The notes below the pieces were generated by a model. It was not told where the DNA came from and did not search any database. It was given only the letters and a program-made list of their open reading frames with translations. A stretch of 8,508 bases of DNA, from the NCBI GenBank assembly GCA_027623615.1, contig JAQBVH010000094.1, positions 1 to 8,508 on the forward strand. Reading direction: 5' to 3'. Shown here piece by piece: positions 1 to 5,271 of this stretch. The DNA is from Planctomycetota bacterium. GTDB lineage: Bacteria; Planctomycetota; UBA1135; GCA-002686595. Positions within the stretch are counted from its first letter, which is position 1; the number at the start of each line of letters is the position of its first letter. The translations under genes were made by a program, and so were the position numbers.

Positions 1-27
1 AGCGCCAAGGTGTGGCGGGATCAGGAA

Positions 28-62
28 CGCGGCCGACCCCGAGTTCCCCGGGGCCGGCCGCG
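28..62 (-). terminator. GC-rich hairpin after the metalloprotease gene
   Basis: Bases 28-40 pair with 50-62 around a 9-base loop, forming a 13-bp stem. The one imperfect position (36 with 54) is an A-C mismatch in + strand RNA but a G-U wobble in - strand RNA, so the hairpin fits the leftward transcript. It starts about 18 bases beyond the stop codon of the metalloprotease. What follows on the - strand (TTCCTGATCC) is not a true U-tract, so termination efficiency is uncertain; GC-rich bacteria often have such T-poor hairpins. Confidence 0.5.
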
Positions 63-80
63 CGTGGATTCCAAGGACCT

Positions 81-1238
81 CTACTCGAGGCAGTTGCGCG
101 AGTCGCGGTGGCCCGCAATCACCGCCCGCGAGCCCGAACTGAAGGTGTTCGCGCAGGTGATGTAGGGGTTCATCGTGTGGCTCGTGCAGGAGCAGTGAGG
201 TGCGTTCCAGTTGTGACCGAGCTCATGGGCAGACAGGTCGGTCGCACACGAGAAGTTGTTGTTGAAGTCCGATTGGACCAGGCCGTAGGCGTAGCTGTCG
301 TGGCAGATCACGCCGACGTAGGCGATGCCGATCGTGCCACCGGCGACCGGGATGCCGGTGAACAGGTGGGTCGTGTCACGGTCGACGCCATCGTGGTTGT
401 TCTCCCAGTCGTTGCGCTGGATATCCAGCAGCCTGCTGGCGCTCTTGCTCTTGTAGGGGTTCGACTGCTTCGAGGCGCGCACGAGCGTCATGTTGATGTT
501 GTGGCTGATCGAGACTTCGCTCTCGTACTGCAGGTTCATCGTGTTGACGACCGAGTCGATGCGGTTCTGCACGTTGGCGCTGCTCTGGCCGTAGTCCTTG
601 TAGTACTCGTAGTCGGCGTCGCAGGCGATATCGCAGACGGAGATCGCGGCCGGCCCGGAGTCTCCCGTCATGGGGGGCGCGAAGCTGCTGTCGGCATCGA
701 CACCGCAAGCGAACGGGACCTCGAGGACGTTGTCGCCGTGATAGAGAACATGGGAGAGGGCATCGGCCCCCTCGACATGGGAAGCCATCGGCTGCAGCCA
801 CAGGTCAGACCCGTCGGCCTTGTGAATCCGGGCGTAGACGCCGTCGTCGAGCCAGGAGGCTGCGACGATTGCGGCCGGATCACCCACCACGGAGCCGCGG
901 TAGGTGCGCGGCTCCGGAGCGGGAACCGCCAGCAGCGACCCGTCGTCCTGCTGCTCGAACAACTGGAAGTCGTCCGCGCGCACCGAGTGCGGGTAGAGGT
1001 CGATCGCCATCGGCGTTGCGCCGACGTGGAAGGCGACGCGGATGGGAGAGCCGAGTTGACCTGTGATCGACGGTCGCACGATGTCGACCTCCGCCAGGTG
1101 GAACGCACGCAGGGCGTCGTTGGTCAGGTCGAGAGCGGAAAGAGGAGCGGAGGGAGAGGAGTTGGCAGGCTCCGGGGTGGCCAACAGCAAAGCGGCAGGG
1201 CTGAGCAAGGCACCGGTGGTGAGGAGGGTCCGGATCAA
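81..1238 (-). CDS. Secreted M12 (reprolysin-like) zinc metalloprotease
   Basis: This 385-residue protein is a probable exported zinc endopeptidase of the metzincin clan. Residues 1 to about 28 look like a signal peptide (hydrophobic run with LLSPAALLLA). Residues 30-200 resemble the M12B propeptide, including RTYRGSVVGDP at 111-121. The segment FACGVD around Cys178 looks like the cysteine switch that keeps such proteases latent. The catalytic motif HELGHNWNAPH lies at 338-348, with zinc ligands His338, His342 and His348 and catalytic Glu339. The Met-turn methionine is probably Met356 in TMNPYI. The position usually occupied by glycine in HExxHxxGxxH is Asn345. The chain ends about 30 residues after the Met-turn, so no C-terminal binding, adhesion or sorting domain is present. 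The start is a TTG with GGAG six bases upstream on the - strand. Substrate is unknown. The family assignment is strong; secretion is inferred. Confidence 0.88.
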   Translation of the reverse strand: MIRTLLTTGALLSPAALLLATPEPANSSPSAPLSALDLTNDALRAFHLAEVDIVRPSITGQLGSPIRVAFHVGATPMAIDLYPHSVRADDFQLFEQQDDGSLLAVPAPEPRTYRGSVVGDPAAIVAASWLDDGVYARIHKADGSDLWLQPMASHVEGADALSHVLYHGDNVLEVPFACGVDADSSFAPPMTGDSGPAAISVCDIACDADYEYYKDYGQSSANVQNRIDSVVNTMNLQYESEVSISHNINMTLVRASKQSNPYKSKSASRLLDIQRNDWENNHDGVDRDTTHLFTGIPVAGGTIGIAYVGVICHDSYAYGLVQSDFNNNFSCATDLSAHELGHNWNAPHCSCTSHTMNPYITCANTFSSGSRAVIAGHRDSRNCLE

Positions 1239-1397
1239 TGAGGACTCCAGGCAGGTTGTTAGGGGATGTCCGCCACGTGACGAACACGCTGGTTACACAC
1301 CTGGGGAGTTCCCTCGGGGAAGGGGGTGCCTGAAGGGCAAGGCGCGGAGGGTCAGGGCGCTTCTGGCAGGCCCTCGGGCGCGTAGAATCGCGCGCCC
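1239..1397. promoter_or_regulatory. Divergent intergenic region between protease and coaD
   Basis: This 159-base gap separates the leftward protease from the rightward coaD, so it must hold at least one promoter for each. On the - strand the protease has GGAG about six bases before its TTG start. I see no clear -35/-10 pair for the protease and no strong operator palindrome. Confidence 0.5.
1383..1388 (+). promoter_or_regulatory. Putative -10 hexamer of coaD (TAGAAT)
   Basis: TAGAAT matches the TAnnnT form of a sigma-70 -10 element and ends nine bases before the coaD ATG. Transcription would start at about 1395-1398, giving a leaderless or nearly leaderless mRNA, which agrees with the absence of a Shine-Dalgarno sequence. 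The -35 is poor (TTCTGG at 1361-1366). The hexamer sits in the loop of a perfect 7-bp inverted repeat (1376-1382 with 1391-1397). Confidence 0.4.
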
Positions 1398-1889
1398 ATG
1401 GCTTCCTCGCCTCACGCGGTCTTCCCCGGGACCTTCGACCCGATCACGCTGGGACATCTGGATGTGGTCCGCCGAGCGACCGCGCTCTTCCCGCGGGTGA
1501 CCGTGGCCGTTGCGCAGCACCACGCCAAGAACCACCTGTTCTCCGCCGAGGAGCGCATGGAGCTCGTGCGCGAGGCGGTGGCGCCCCTCGAGACGGTCGA
1601 GGTCGCGGCCTTGGACGGCCTGTTGGTCGAGGGCGTGAAGCGCCTCGGTGGCTCGGTCGTCGTGCGCGGCGTGCGGAGCGCGGCCGATCTGGACTACGAG
1701 CGCCAGATGGCCCTCACGAACCGGGCCCTCTCGCCCGCCATCGAGACGGTCTTCGTCATCCCCGCCCCGGAGCTGACCCACGTGTCGAGCACCCTCGTGC
1801 GCCAGATCGCGGCGCTCGGTGGCGACGTCACCCCCTTCGTACCCCACTGCGTGGCCAGGCGCCTCGCGGAGCGTTTCCCCAAGCCATGA
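1398..1889 (+). CDS. coaD: Phosphopantetheine adenylyltransferase
   Basis: CoaD transfers AMP from ATP to 4'-phosphopantetheine, giving dephospho-CoA and pyrophosphate, the penultimate step of coenzyme A synthesis in the cytoplasm. The 163-residue length fits the family. The nucleotidyltransferase motif GTFDPITLGH is at 11-20, with the TxGH signature at 17-20. Lys44 lies where the substrate-binding lysine is expected, RGVRSAADLDYERQMALTNR spans 90-109, and SSTLVRQIAALGGDV (130-144) is the nucleotide-binding segment near the C-terminus. No key residue is missing. The ATG at 1398 is chosen because homology begins almost at once and no other start fits; no Shine-Dalgarno is visible. Its stop overlaps the ridA start as ATGA, so the two genes are probably co-transcribed and translationally coupled. 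Confidence 0.97.
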   Translation: MASSPHAVFPGTFDPITLGHLDVVRRATALFPRVTVAVAQHHAKNHLFSAEERMELVREAVAPLETVEVAALDGLLVEGVKRLGGSVVVRGVRSAADLDYERQMALTNRALSPAIETVFVIPAPELTHVSSTLVRQIAALGGDVTPFVPHCVARRLAERFPKP

Positions 1890-2281
1890 CCACGACCTCG
1901 CGTACTCCGATCTCGACTCCGCACGCCCCGGCAGCCGTCGGCCCTTACAGTCAGGCCATCGTGGCTGGCGGGTTCGTGCACTGCGCCGGTCAGGTGGCCC
2001 TCGTGCCCGAGACGGGCAAGATGCTAGATGGGGACGTGGCGGCCCAGACCGAGCGGGTCTTCCAGAACCTCAAGGCGGTCCTGGCCGAGGCGGGCACGTC
2101 CCTCGAGCGCGCGGTCAAGGTCCAGGTCTGGCTCAAGTCGATGGACGACTTCGCGACGGTTAACGGCGTCTATGCCAAGCACTTCGAGGGCATGACGCCG
2201 CCGGCTCGCGCGTGCGTCGAGGTGGCTCGGTTGCCTCTGGATGCGCTGGTGGAGATCGACTGCCTGGCGCTGGTCGATTAG
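1886..2281 (+). CDS. ridA: RidA family enamine/imine deaminase
   Basis: RidA (YjgF/YER057c/UK114) proteins are small cytoplasmic homotrimers. The RidA subgroup hydrolyses reactive enamine/imine intermediates released by PLP enzymes such as threonine dehydratase, sparing other PLP enzymes from damage. At 131 residues it has the normal length. VGPYSQAI (18-25) contains the conserved tyrosine. PPARACVEVARLPLDALVEI (105-124) contains Arg108, matching the catalytic carboxylate-binding arginine (Arg105 in E. coli), and Glu123, matching Glu120. These residues favour true RidA over the Rid subgroups lacking the arginine. The ATG shares four bases with the coaD stop, so translation is probably coupled to coaD, and no separate Shine-Dalgarno is seen. 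The stop is three bases from the stop of the opposing ligase gene. Confidence 0.93.
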   Translation: MTTTSRTPISTPHAPAAVGPYSQAIVAGGFVHCAGQVALVPETGKMLDGDVAAQTERVFQNLKAVLAEAGTSLERAVKVQVWLKSMDDFATVNGVYAKHFEGMTPPARACVEVARLPLDALVEIDCLALVD

Positions 2282-2284
2282 CCG

Positions 2285-3178
2285 TCAGCCCCGGCCGCGC
2301 AAGAGCCGCGCGAACATCGCGCCGGCCAGTCGCTCGGCGCTGCCCTCACCCCAGCCGAAGAAGAGGCTCGGCTCGATCAGCTCGAGCTCGCTGAGCATGG
2401 GCTGGTCGTTCTCGTTGCGCACCAGATCCACCCGCGCATAGAGCAGGGTCTCGTCGACGTCGGTCAAGCGCATGGCCGCCTCCATGGCCGCGCGGGCGAC
2501 GCCGATCTCGTCCTCCCGCGGCAGCGCCGCGTTCGTCGTGCCGCCGAAGTCTGCCTGGGCCCGCCAGTCGCCATCGCTCGGGCGCTTGAGGACCGCGTGG
2601 CTGAACGTGCCCTCGATGTAGATCAAGGAGATCTCGCCGCGCGACTGCACGCTGGGCAGGAAGGGCTGCAGGAGCACGTCCTCGTGTTCGAGCAGGCGGT
2701 CGAGGTGACGTTGGCCGCGGCGCACCTCGCCCCTGGCGAAGCACGAGGCCTCGCGCGAGGTCGCGCCGATGGCCGGCTTGAGCACGAAGGCGCGCCAGCC
2801 CCGCCCGTCGAGCTCGCTGGCCAGGTCGACCGGGGCGCCCTGGGTGAACAGGGCGGTGGGGAGCACTGTCACCCCCTCGCGCTCGAGCTCGAGCAGGTAG
2901 CCCTTGTGCAGGTTCCAGCGCAGGAGCGGCGCCGGGTTCCAGAGCTTGGTCAGCTCCCCCGCGCGGCCGATCCAGTGCTGGAAGTCGCGCGCCTTCTCCG
3001 CGTAGTCCCAGGTGTTGCGGGGCAGGCAGCAGCGCACCTTGGACCAGTCGTACTCCTCGAAGGTCCAGGAGACGACCGTCGTCGACAGCCCGCGGGCCTC
3101 GAGGGCGCCGCGCAGGTGTCGGTCGTCCGGGTGCAGGTCGAGGTAGGCGTCGCAGGCCGCCAGGGCGACGTCGATCAT
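2285..3178 (-). CDS. ATP-grasp ligase, DcsG-like, substrate unknown
   Basis: This 297-residue cytoplasmic protein belongs to the ATP-grasp ligases, which make amide-type bonds through acyl-phosphate intermediates. The arrangement resembles the group containing DcsG, the O-ureido-serine cyclo-ligase of cycloserine synthesis. Visible motifs in order are PRNTWDY (53-59), LWNP (79-82), RWNLHKGYLLEL (87-98), FVLKPAIGATSRE (131-143) with probable ATP-binding Lys134, LLQPFLPSV (169-177), GEISLIYIEG (181-190) and HAVLKRP (194-200). YARVDLV (247-253) and LSELELIEPSLFF (262-274) follow and should carry the magnesium ligands. I prefer the ATG at 3178 because the family begins near IDVALA. An in-frame GTG at 3193 would add five residues, and neither start has a Shine-Dalgarno. 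No cycloserine-pathway partner is nearby, so that product is not implied. It converges on ridA and diverges from ychF. Confidence 0.85.
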   Translation of the reverse strand: MIDVALAACDAYLDLHPDDRHLRGALEARGLSTTVVSWTFEEYDWSKVRCCLPRNTWDYAEKARDFQHWIGRAGELTKLWNPAPLLRWNLHKGYLLELEREGVTVLPTALFTQGAPVDLASELDGRGWRAFVLKPAIGATSREASCFARGEVRRGQRHLDRLLEHEDVLLQPFLPSVQSRGEISLIYIEGTFSHAVLKRPSDGDWRAQADFGGTTNAALPREDEIGVARAAMEAAMRLTDVDETLLYARVDLVRNENDQPMLSELELIEPSLFFGWGEGSAERLAGAMFARLLRGRG

Positions 3179-3272
3179 GGGGGGGCCGGTCACGGGGAGG
3201 ATTCGAGGAGGCGAAGCTACGTCCCCGGGAGCCCGGATTCCAGCCTCGGGCGCGCGGGGGCGTCCTCGCCGC

Positions 3273-3278
3273 TACACT
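3273..3278 (+). promoter_or_regulatory. Possible -10 hexamer of ychF (TACACT)
   Basis: TACACT fits TAnnnT and lies 29 bases before the ychF ATG, within the 129-base divergent gap 3179-3307. It would give a leader of about 23 bases. No good -35 is visible 16-18 bases upstream, so the call rests on the hexamer alone. Confidence 0.3.
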
Positions 3279-3307
3279 CCTCGCCCCAAACCCCCTCCAA
3301 GAGAGCC

Positions 3308-4399
3308 ATGTCAGTCGCCTGTGGCATCGTCGGCCTACCCAACGTGGGCAAGAGTACCCTGTTCAACGCCCTCACCGCAGCAGGTGCGGAGGCGGCCAAC
3401 TACCCCTTCTGCACGATCGAGCCCAACATTGCGATCGTCGAGGTCCCCGACGCGAACCTGCAGACGATCGCGGGCTTCATCAAGACCCAGAAGATCATCC
3501 CGGCCGCGGTGCGCGTGGTCGACATCGCCGGCCTGATCGCGGGAGCTTCCAAGGGGGAGGGCATGGGCAACCAGTTCCTCGCCAACATCCGCGAGACGGA
3601 CGCGATCATGCAGGTCGTGCGCTGCTTCGAGACGGCCAGCATCGTGCGCGAGGCCCCGATCGACCCGGTGGGGGACATCGAGATCGTCGAGGCCGAGCTG
3701 TGCCTGGCGGACCTCTCGACCGCGGAGAACGCGGTCACCCGCGCGGGCAAGAAGGCGCGCACGGGGGACAAGGACGCGAAGTTCGAGCTCGCTGTCTGCG
3801 AGCGCGCCGTGGCCCTGTTGTCCCAGGGCAAGTTGATCCGCTCGGTGGATTGGAAGCCTGAGGAGCTCGCGGTCCTGAGGCCCCTGTGTCTGATGACCCA
3901 GAAGCGCATGCTCTACGTCGCCAACGTCAGCGATGAGGACCTGACCGGCGAGAGTGAGCTGGCCCAACGGGTCGCCGCCCACGCCGAGGCCTCGGGCGCC
4001 GAGTGGCTGCCGATCTGCGCCGACCTCGAGTGCGAGCTGCGCTCGATGGACCGGGAGGACCGGGCGATGTTCATGGAGGAGCTCGGCGTCGAGCGCCTGG
4101 GCCTCGAGCGGCTCATCACCAAGATCTACGACCTGCTCGGCCTGCAGACCTTCTACACCGCCGGTCCCAAGGAGATCCGCGCTTGGACCTGCAAGGCCGG
4201 GGTGCCAGCCCCCGTGGCCGCCGGCGTGATCCATACCGACTTCGAGCGCCTGTTCATCCGGGCCGAGGTCTACTCGATCGCGGACCTGGCCGCGCACGGA
4301 ACGGAATCGGCCATCAAGGCGGCAGGCAAGATGCGCACCGAGGGGCGTGAGTATGCGTTGCGGGCGGACGACGTCTGCCACTTCCTGATCGGGAAGTAG
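3308..4399 (+). CDS. ychF: YchF/OLA1 family P-loop ATPase
   Basis: YchF is a universally conserved Obg-related P-loop protein that binds ribosomes and prefers ATP; in E. coli it is linked to the oxidative stress response. The 363 residues equal the E. coli length. Walker A is GLPNVGKST (9-17), the switch II region is VDIAGLIAGASKGEGMGNQF (71-90), and the base-recognition segment is YVANVSDED (203-211). A helical coiled-coil insertion lies around 125-200. The C-terminal TGS domain runs from about 277 to 363, including KEIRAWTCKAG and GVIHTDFERLFIRAEV. The ATG at 3308 is chosen because the N-terminus aligns from residue 1; the open frame upstream to 2597 is the antisense of the ligase gene. Only a weak GAGAG precedes it. 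By my alignment from memory, the position of E. coli His114 is Arg114 and the loop is one residue shorter. Confidence 0.96.
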   Translation: MSVACGIVGLPNVGKSTLFNALTAAGAEAANYPFCTIEPNIAIVEVPDANLQTIAGFIKTQKIIPAAVRVVDIAGLIAGASKGEGMGNQFLANIRETDAIMQVVRCFETASIVREAPIDPVGDIEIVEAELCLADLSTAENAVTRAGKKARTGDKDAKFELAVCERAVALLSQGKLIRSVDWKPEELAVLRPLCLMTQKRMLYVANVSDEDLTGESELAQRVAAHAEASGAEWLPICADLECELRSMDREDRAMFMEELGVERLGLERLITKIYDLLGLQTFYTAGPKEIRAWTCKAGVPAPVAAGVIHTDFERLFIRAEVYSIADLAAHGTESAIKAAGKMRTEGREYALRADDVCHFLIGK

Positions 4400-4706
4400 G
4401 ACCAGGTCCGCCCACTGCGCCCCACCGCCCGCCCGCCTGGGGGGCCCGGGTCGCGGCTGATTGGATTCCGATCCGCTGGCGCCGCTGTGCGCTTTCGCGC
4501 GCGAGACCGCCAGCATGGGCCCCGGGACCATCCTTGGGGACAAACCCAAGGGCTGGTACGGGTTTTGTCCTTCTCCCTCCGCCCCCCGGCCTCCCAAGTG
4601 CTCGCACACGCGGAGAATCGGGAGGAGGAACCGACGGGCAGCCGGTTCTTCCCCGGGCGCAGCGGACGATCACCCTCGGAGGCAGGCAATCCCTCGAGGG
4701 TCGTCC

Positions 4707-4744
4707 AGAACGGGTGAGGACTTGGGCAAGTCCTCGCCCGTTCT
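4707..4744 (+). terminator. 17-bp hairpin terminator just upstream of crcB
   Basis: Bases 4707-4723 pair with 4728-4744 around a GGGC loop. All 17 positions pair, one (4715 with 4736) as a G-U wobble on the + strand. It is followed by TCTCTAACC, a pyrimidine-rich but not pure T run. It ends 16 bases before the crcB ATG, so it either closes transcripts arriving from ychF or acts as an attenuator for crcB. Confidence 0.65.
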
Positions 4745-4748
4745 TCTC

Positions 4749-4754
4749 TAACCT
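4749..4754 (+). promoter_or_regulatory. Putative -10 hexamer of crcB (TAACCT)
   Basis: TAACCT fits TAnnnT and ends exactly six bases before the crcB ATG, the spacing expected if transcription starts on the A of the start codon. No Shine-Dalgarno precedes crcB, which agrees with a leaderless message. The -35 would fall within the right arm of the hairpin 4707-4744, where no good match to TTGACA is seen. Confidence 0.35.
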
Positions 4755-4760
4755 GACCCA

Positions 4761-5126
4761 ATGCACGTGCTCGTCCTGGTGGGGCTCGGAGGAGCCGTTG
4801 GCGCCCTGCTGCGCTACGGTGCGTCTGTCCAGTTGCAGTCGATCGGTGGGACCTTCCCCGCGGCGACCCTGGTCGTCAACGTGATCGGTTGCCTGGCGAT
4901 CGGCGCGGCCCTGGGGATGACCGGGCGCGCGACCGAGCTGCCGGAGACCTGGCGGCTCTTTCTCGTGGTGGGGCTCCTCGGGTCCTTGACGACGTTCTCG
5001 ACCTTCGGCAAGGAGACCGTCGACCTCGTGGTGGCGGGGGAGAGCGGGAGGGCCCTCCTCGTGGTTGCTGCTAACCTGGCCCTGGGCCTGCCGGCCGTCT
5101 GGCTGGGCGCGCGCATCAGCGCGTGA
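4761..5126 (+). CDS. crcB: Fluoride ion channel CrcB/Fluc
   Basis: CrcB (Fluc) is a small inner-membrane channel that forms an antiparallel dual-topology homodimer and lets toxic fluoride leave the cytoplasm. The 121 residues are the usual length, with four hydrophobic segments at about 2-24, 33-53, 64-90 and 97-117. Family signatures are GLGGAVGALLRY (8-19), VVNVIGCLAIG (38-48) with the pore asparagine Asn40, and GLLGSLTTFSTFG (71-83). The last carries the central sodium-site region and the Phe-box residues Phe79 and Phe82. A single gene copy fits a homodimer. The ATG at 4761 is preferred because homology starts immediately. In many bacteria crcB lies behind a fluoride riboswitch; the upstream gap here is structured but does not show that motif. 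Confidence 0.95.
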   Translation: MHVLVLVGLGGAVGALLRYGASVQLQSIGGTFPAATLVVNVIGCLAIGAALGMTGRATELPETWRLFLVVGLLGSLTTFSTFGKETVDLVVAGESGRALLVVAANLALGLPAVWLGARISA

Positions 5127-5164
5127 TTCCGCTGAAAACGAGGCGGCAGGATTCCCAGCTCTTG

Positions 5165-5191
5165 GGGTGGCCCGCGCGTCGGGCCGCACCC
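5165..5191 (+). terminator. Terminator-like hairpin after crcB
   Basis: GGGT (5165-5168) and GGCCCG (5169-5174) pair with CGGGCC (5180-5185) and ACCC (5188-5191), leaving a two-base bulge (5186-5187) and a five-base loop. It begins 39 bases after the crcB stop. The following bases are pyrimidine-rich but T-poor, so it is a candidate, not a certain terminator. Confidence 0.4.
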
Positions 5192-5260
5192 TCTCCACCC
5201 TGACCCGATCCCGTCGTACGTGCCGTCCGACGAGCCCCGGGTTGCGCACCCATCCATCGA

Positions 5261-5268
5261 GGAGGAGA
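5261..5268 (+). promoter_or_regulatory. Strong ribosome binding site fixing the TPR gene start
   Basis: GGAGGAGA, with GGAGG ending six bases before the ATG at 5272, is the best Shine-Dalgarno sequence in the window. It rules out the much earlier in-frame ATG at 5065, which lies inside crcB and would give an unlikely basic leader. Confidence 0.8.
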
Positions 5269-5271
5269 TCC

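Larger units (their letters stand above)
4400..4760 (+). other. Gene-free, hairpin-rich gap before crcB
   Basis: No reading frame here has convincing protein character. The stretch contains several inverted repeats: 4475-4481 with 4508-4514 (inner stem GTGCGC/GCGCGC); 4532-4538 with 4545-4551; 4538-4547 with 4560-4570; 4628-4633 with 4643-4648; 4665-4669 plus 4673-4678 with 4695-4705; and the long hairpin 4707-4744. It may hold the ychF terminator, a small RNA, or a structured crcB leader. I could not match it to the fluoride riboswitch, RNase P RNA, SRP RNA or tmRNA by their conserved sequences. High GC makes some chance pairing expected. Confidence 0.5.

Noticed and set aside
12..1241. Long + strand open frame of 409 codons opposite the metalloprotease
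   Set aside because: It is the antisense of a gene with a clear signal peptide and zinc motif; its Val/Gly/Arg-rich peptide has no recognisable domain and is typical of GC-rich shadow frames.
2597..3307. N-terminal extension of the ychF frame upstream of 3308
   Set aside because: It runs antisense through the ATP-grasp ligase gene. YchF homology begins exactly at the ATG at 3308 and yields the normal 363 residues.
4405..4425. B12-box-like CCACTG segment suggesting a cobalamin riboswitch
   Set aside because: The rest of the cobalamin riboswitch core is missing and no B12-related gene follows.
4510..4575. Possible fluoride riboswitch before crcB
   Set aside because: An AAACCC...GGGCTGGTAC stretch loosely recalls part of the motif, but the conserved GGNGATGG start and the CTCCTAC-type end are absent and the stems do not match the known pseudoknot.
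3335..4609. 424-codon - strand frame opposite ychF
   Set aside because: Leu/Asp/Arg-rich antisense shadow of ychF with no domain.
4620..4645. RNase P RNA-like GGAGGAACCGACGGGC
   Set aside because: It only partly resembles the conserved GAGGAAAGTCCGGGC, and no second conserved region is found.
4461..4884. Small + strand frames in the gap before crcB
   Set aside because: Their peptides are Pro/Arg/Ser-rich, run into crcB out of frame, lack ribosome binding sites, and cross strong hairpins; no family resemblance.
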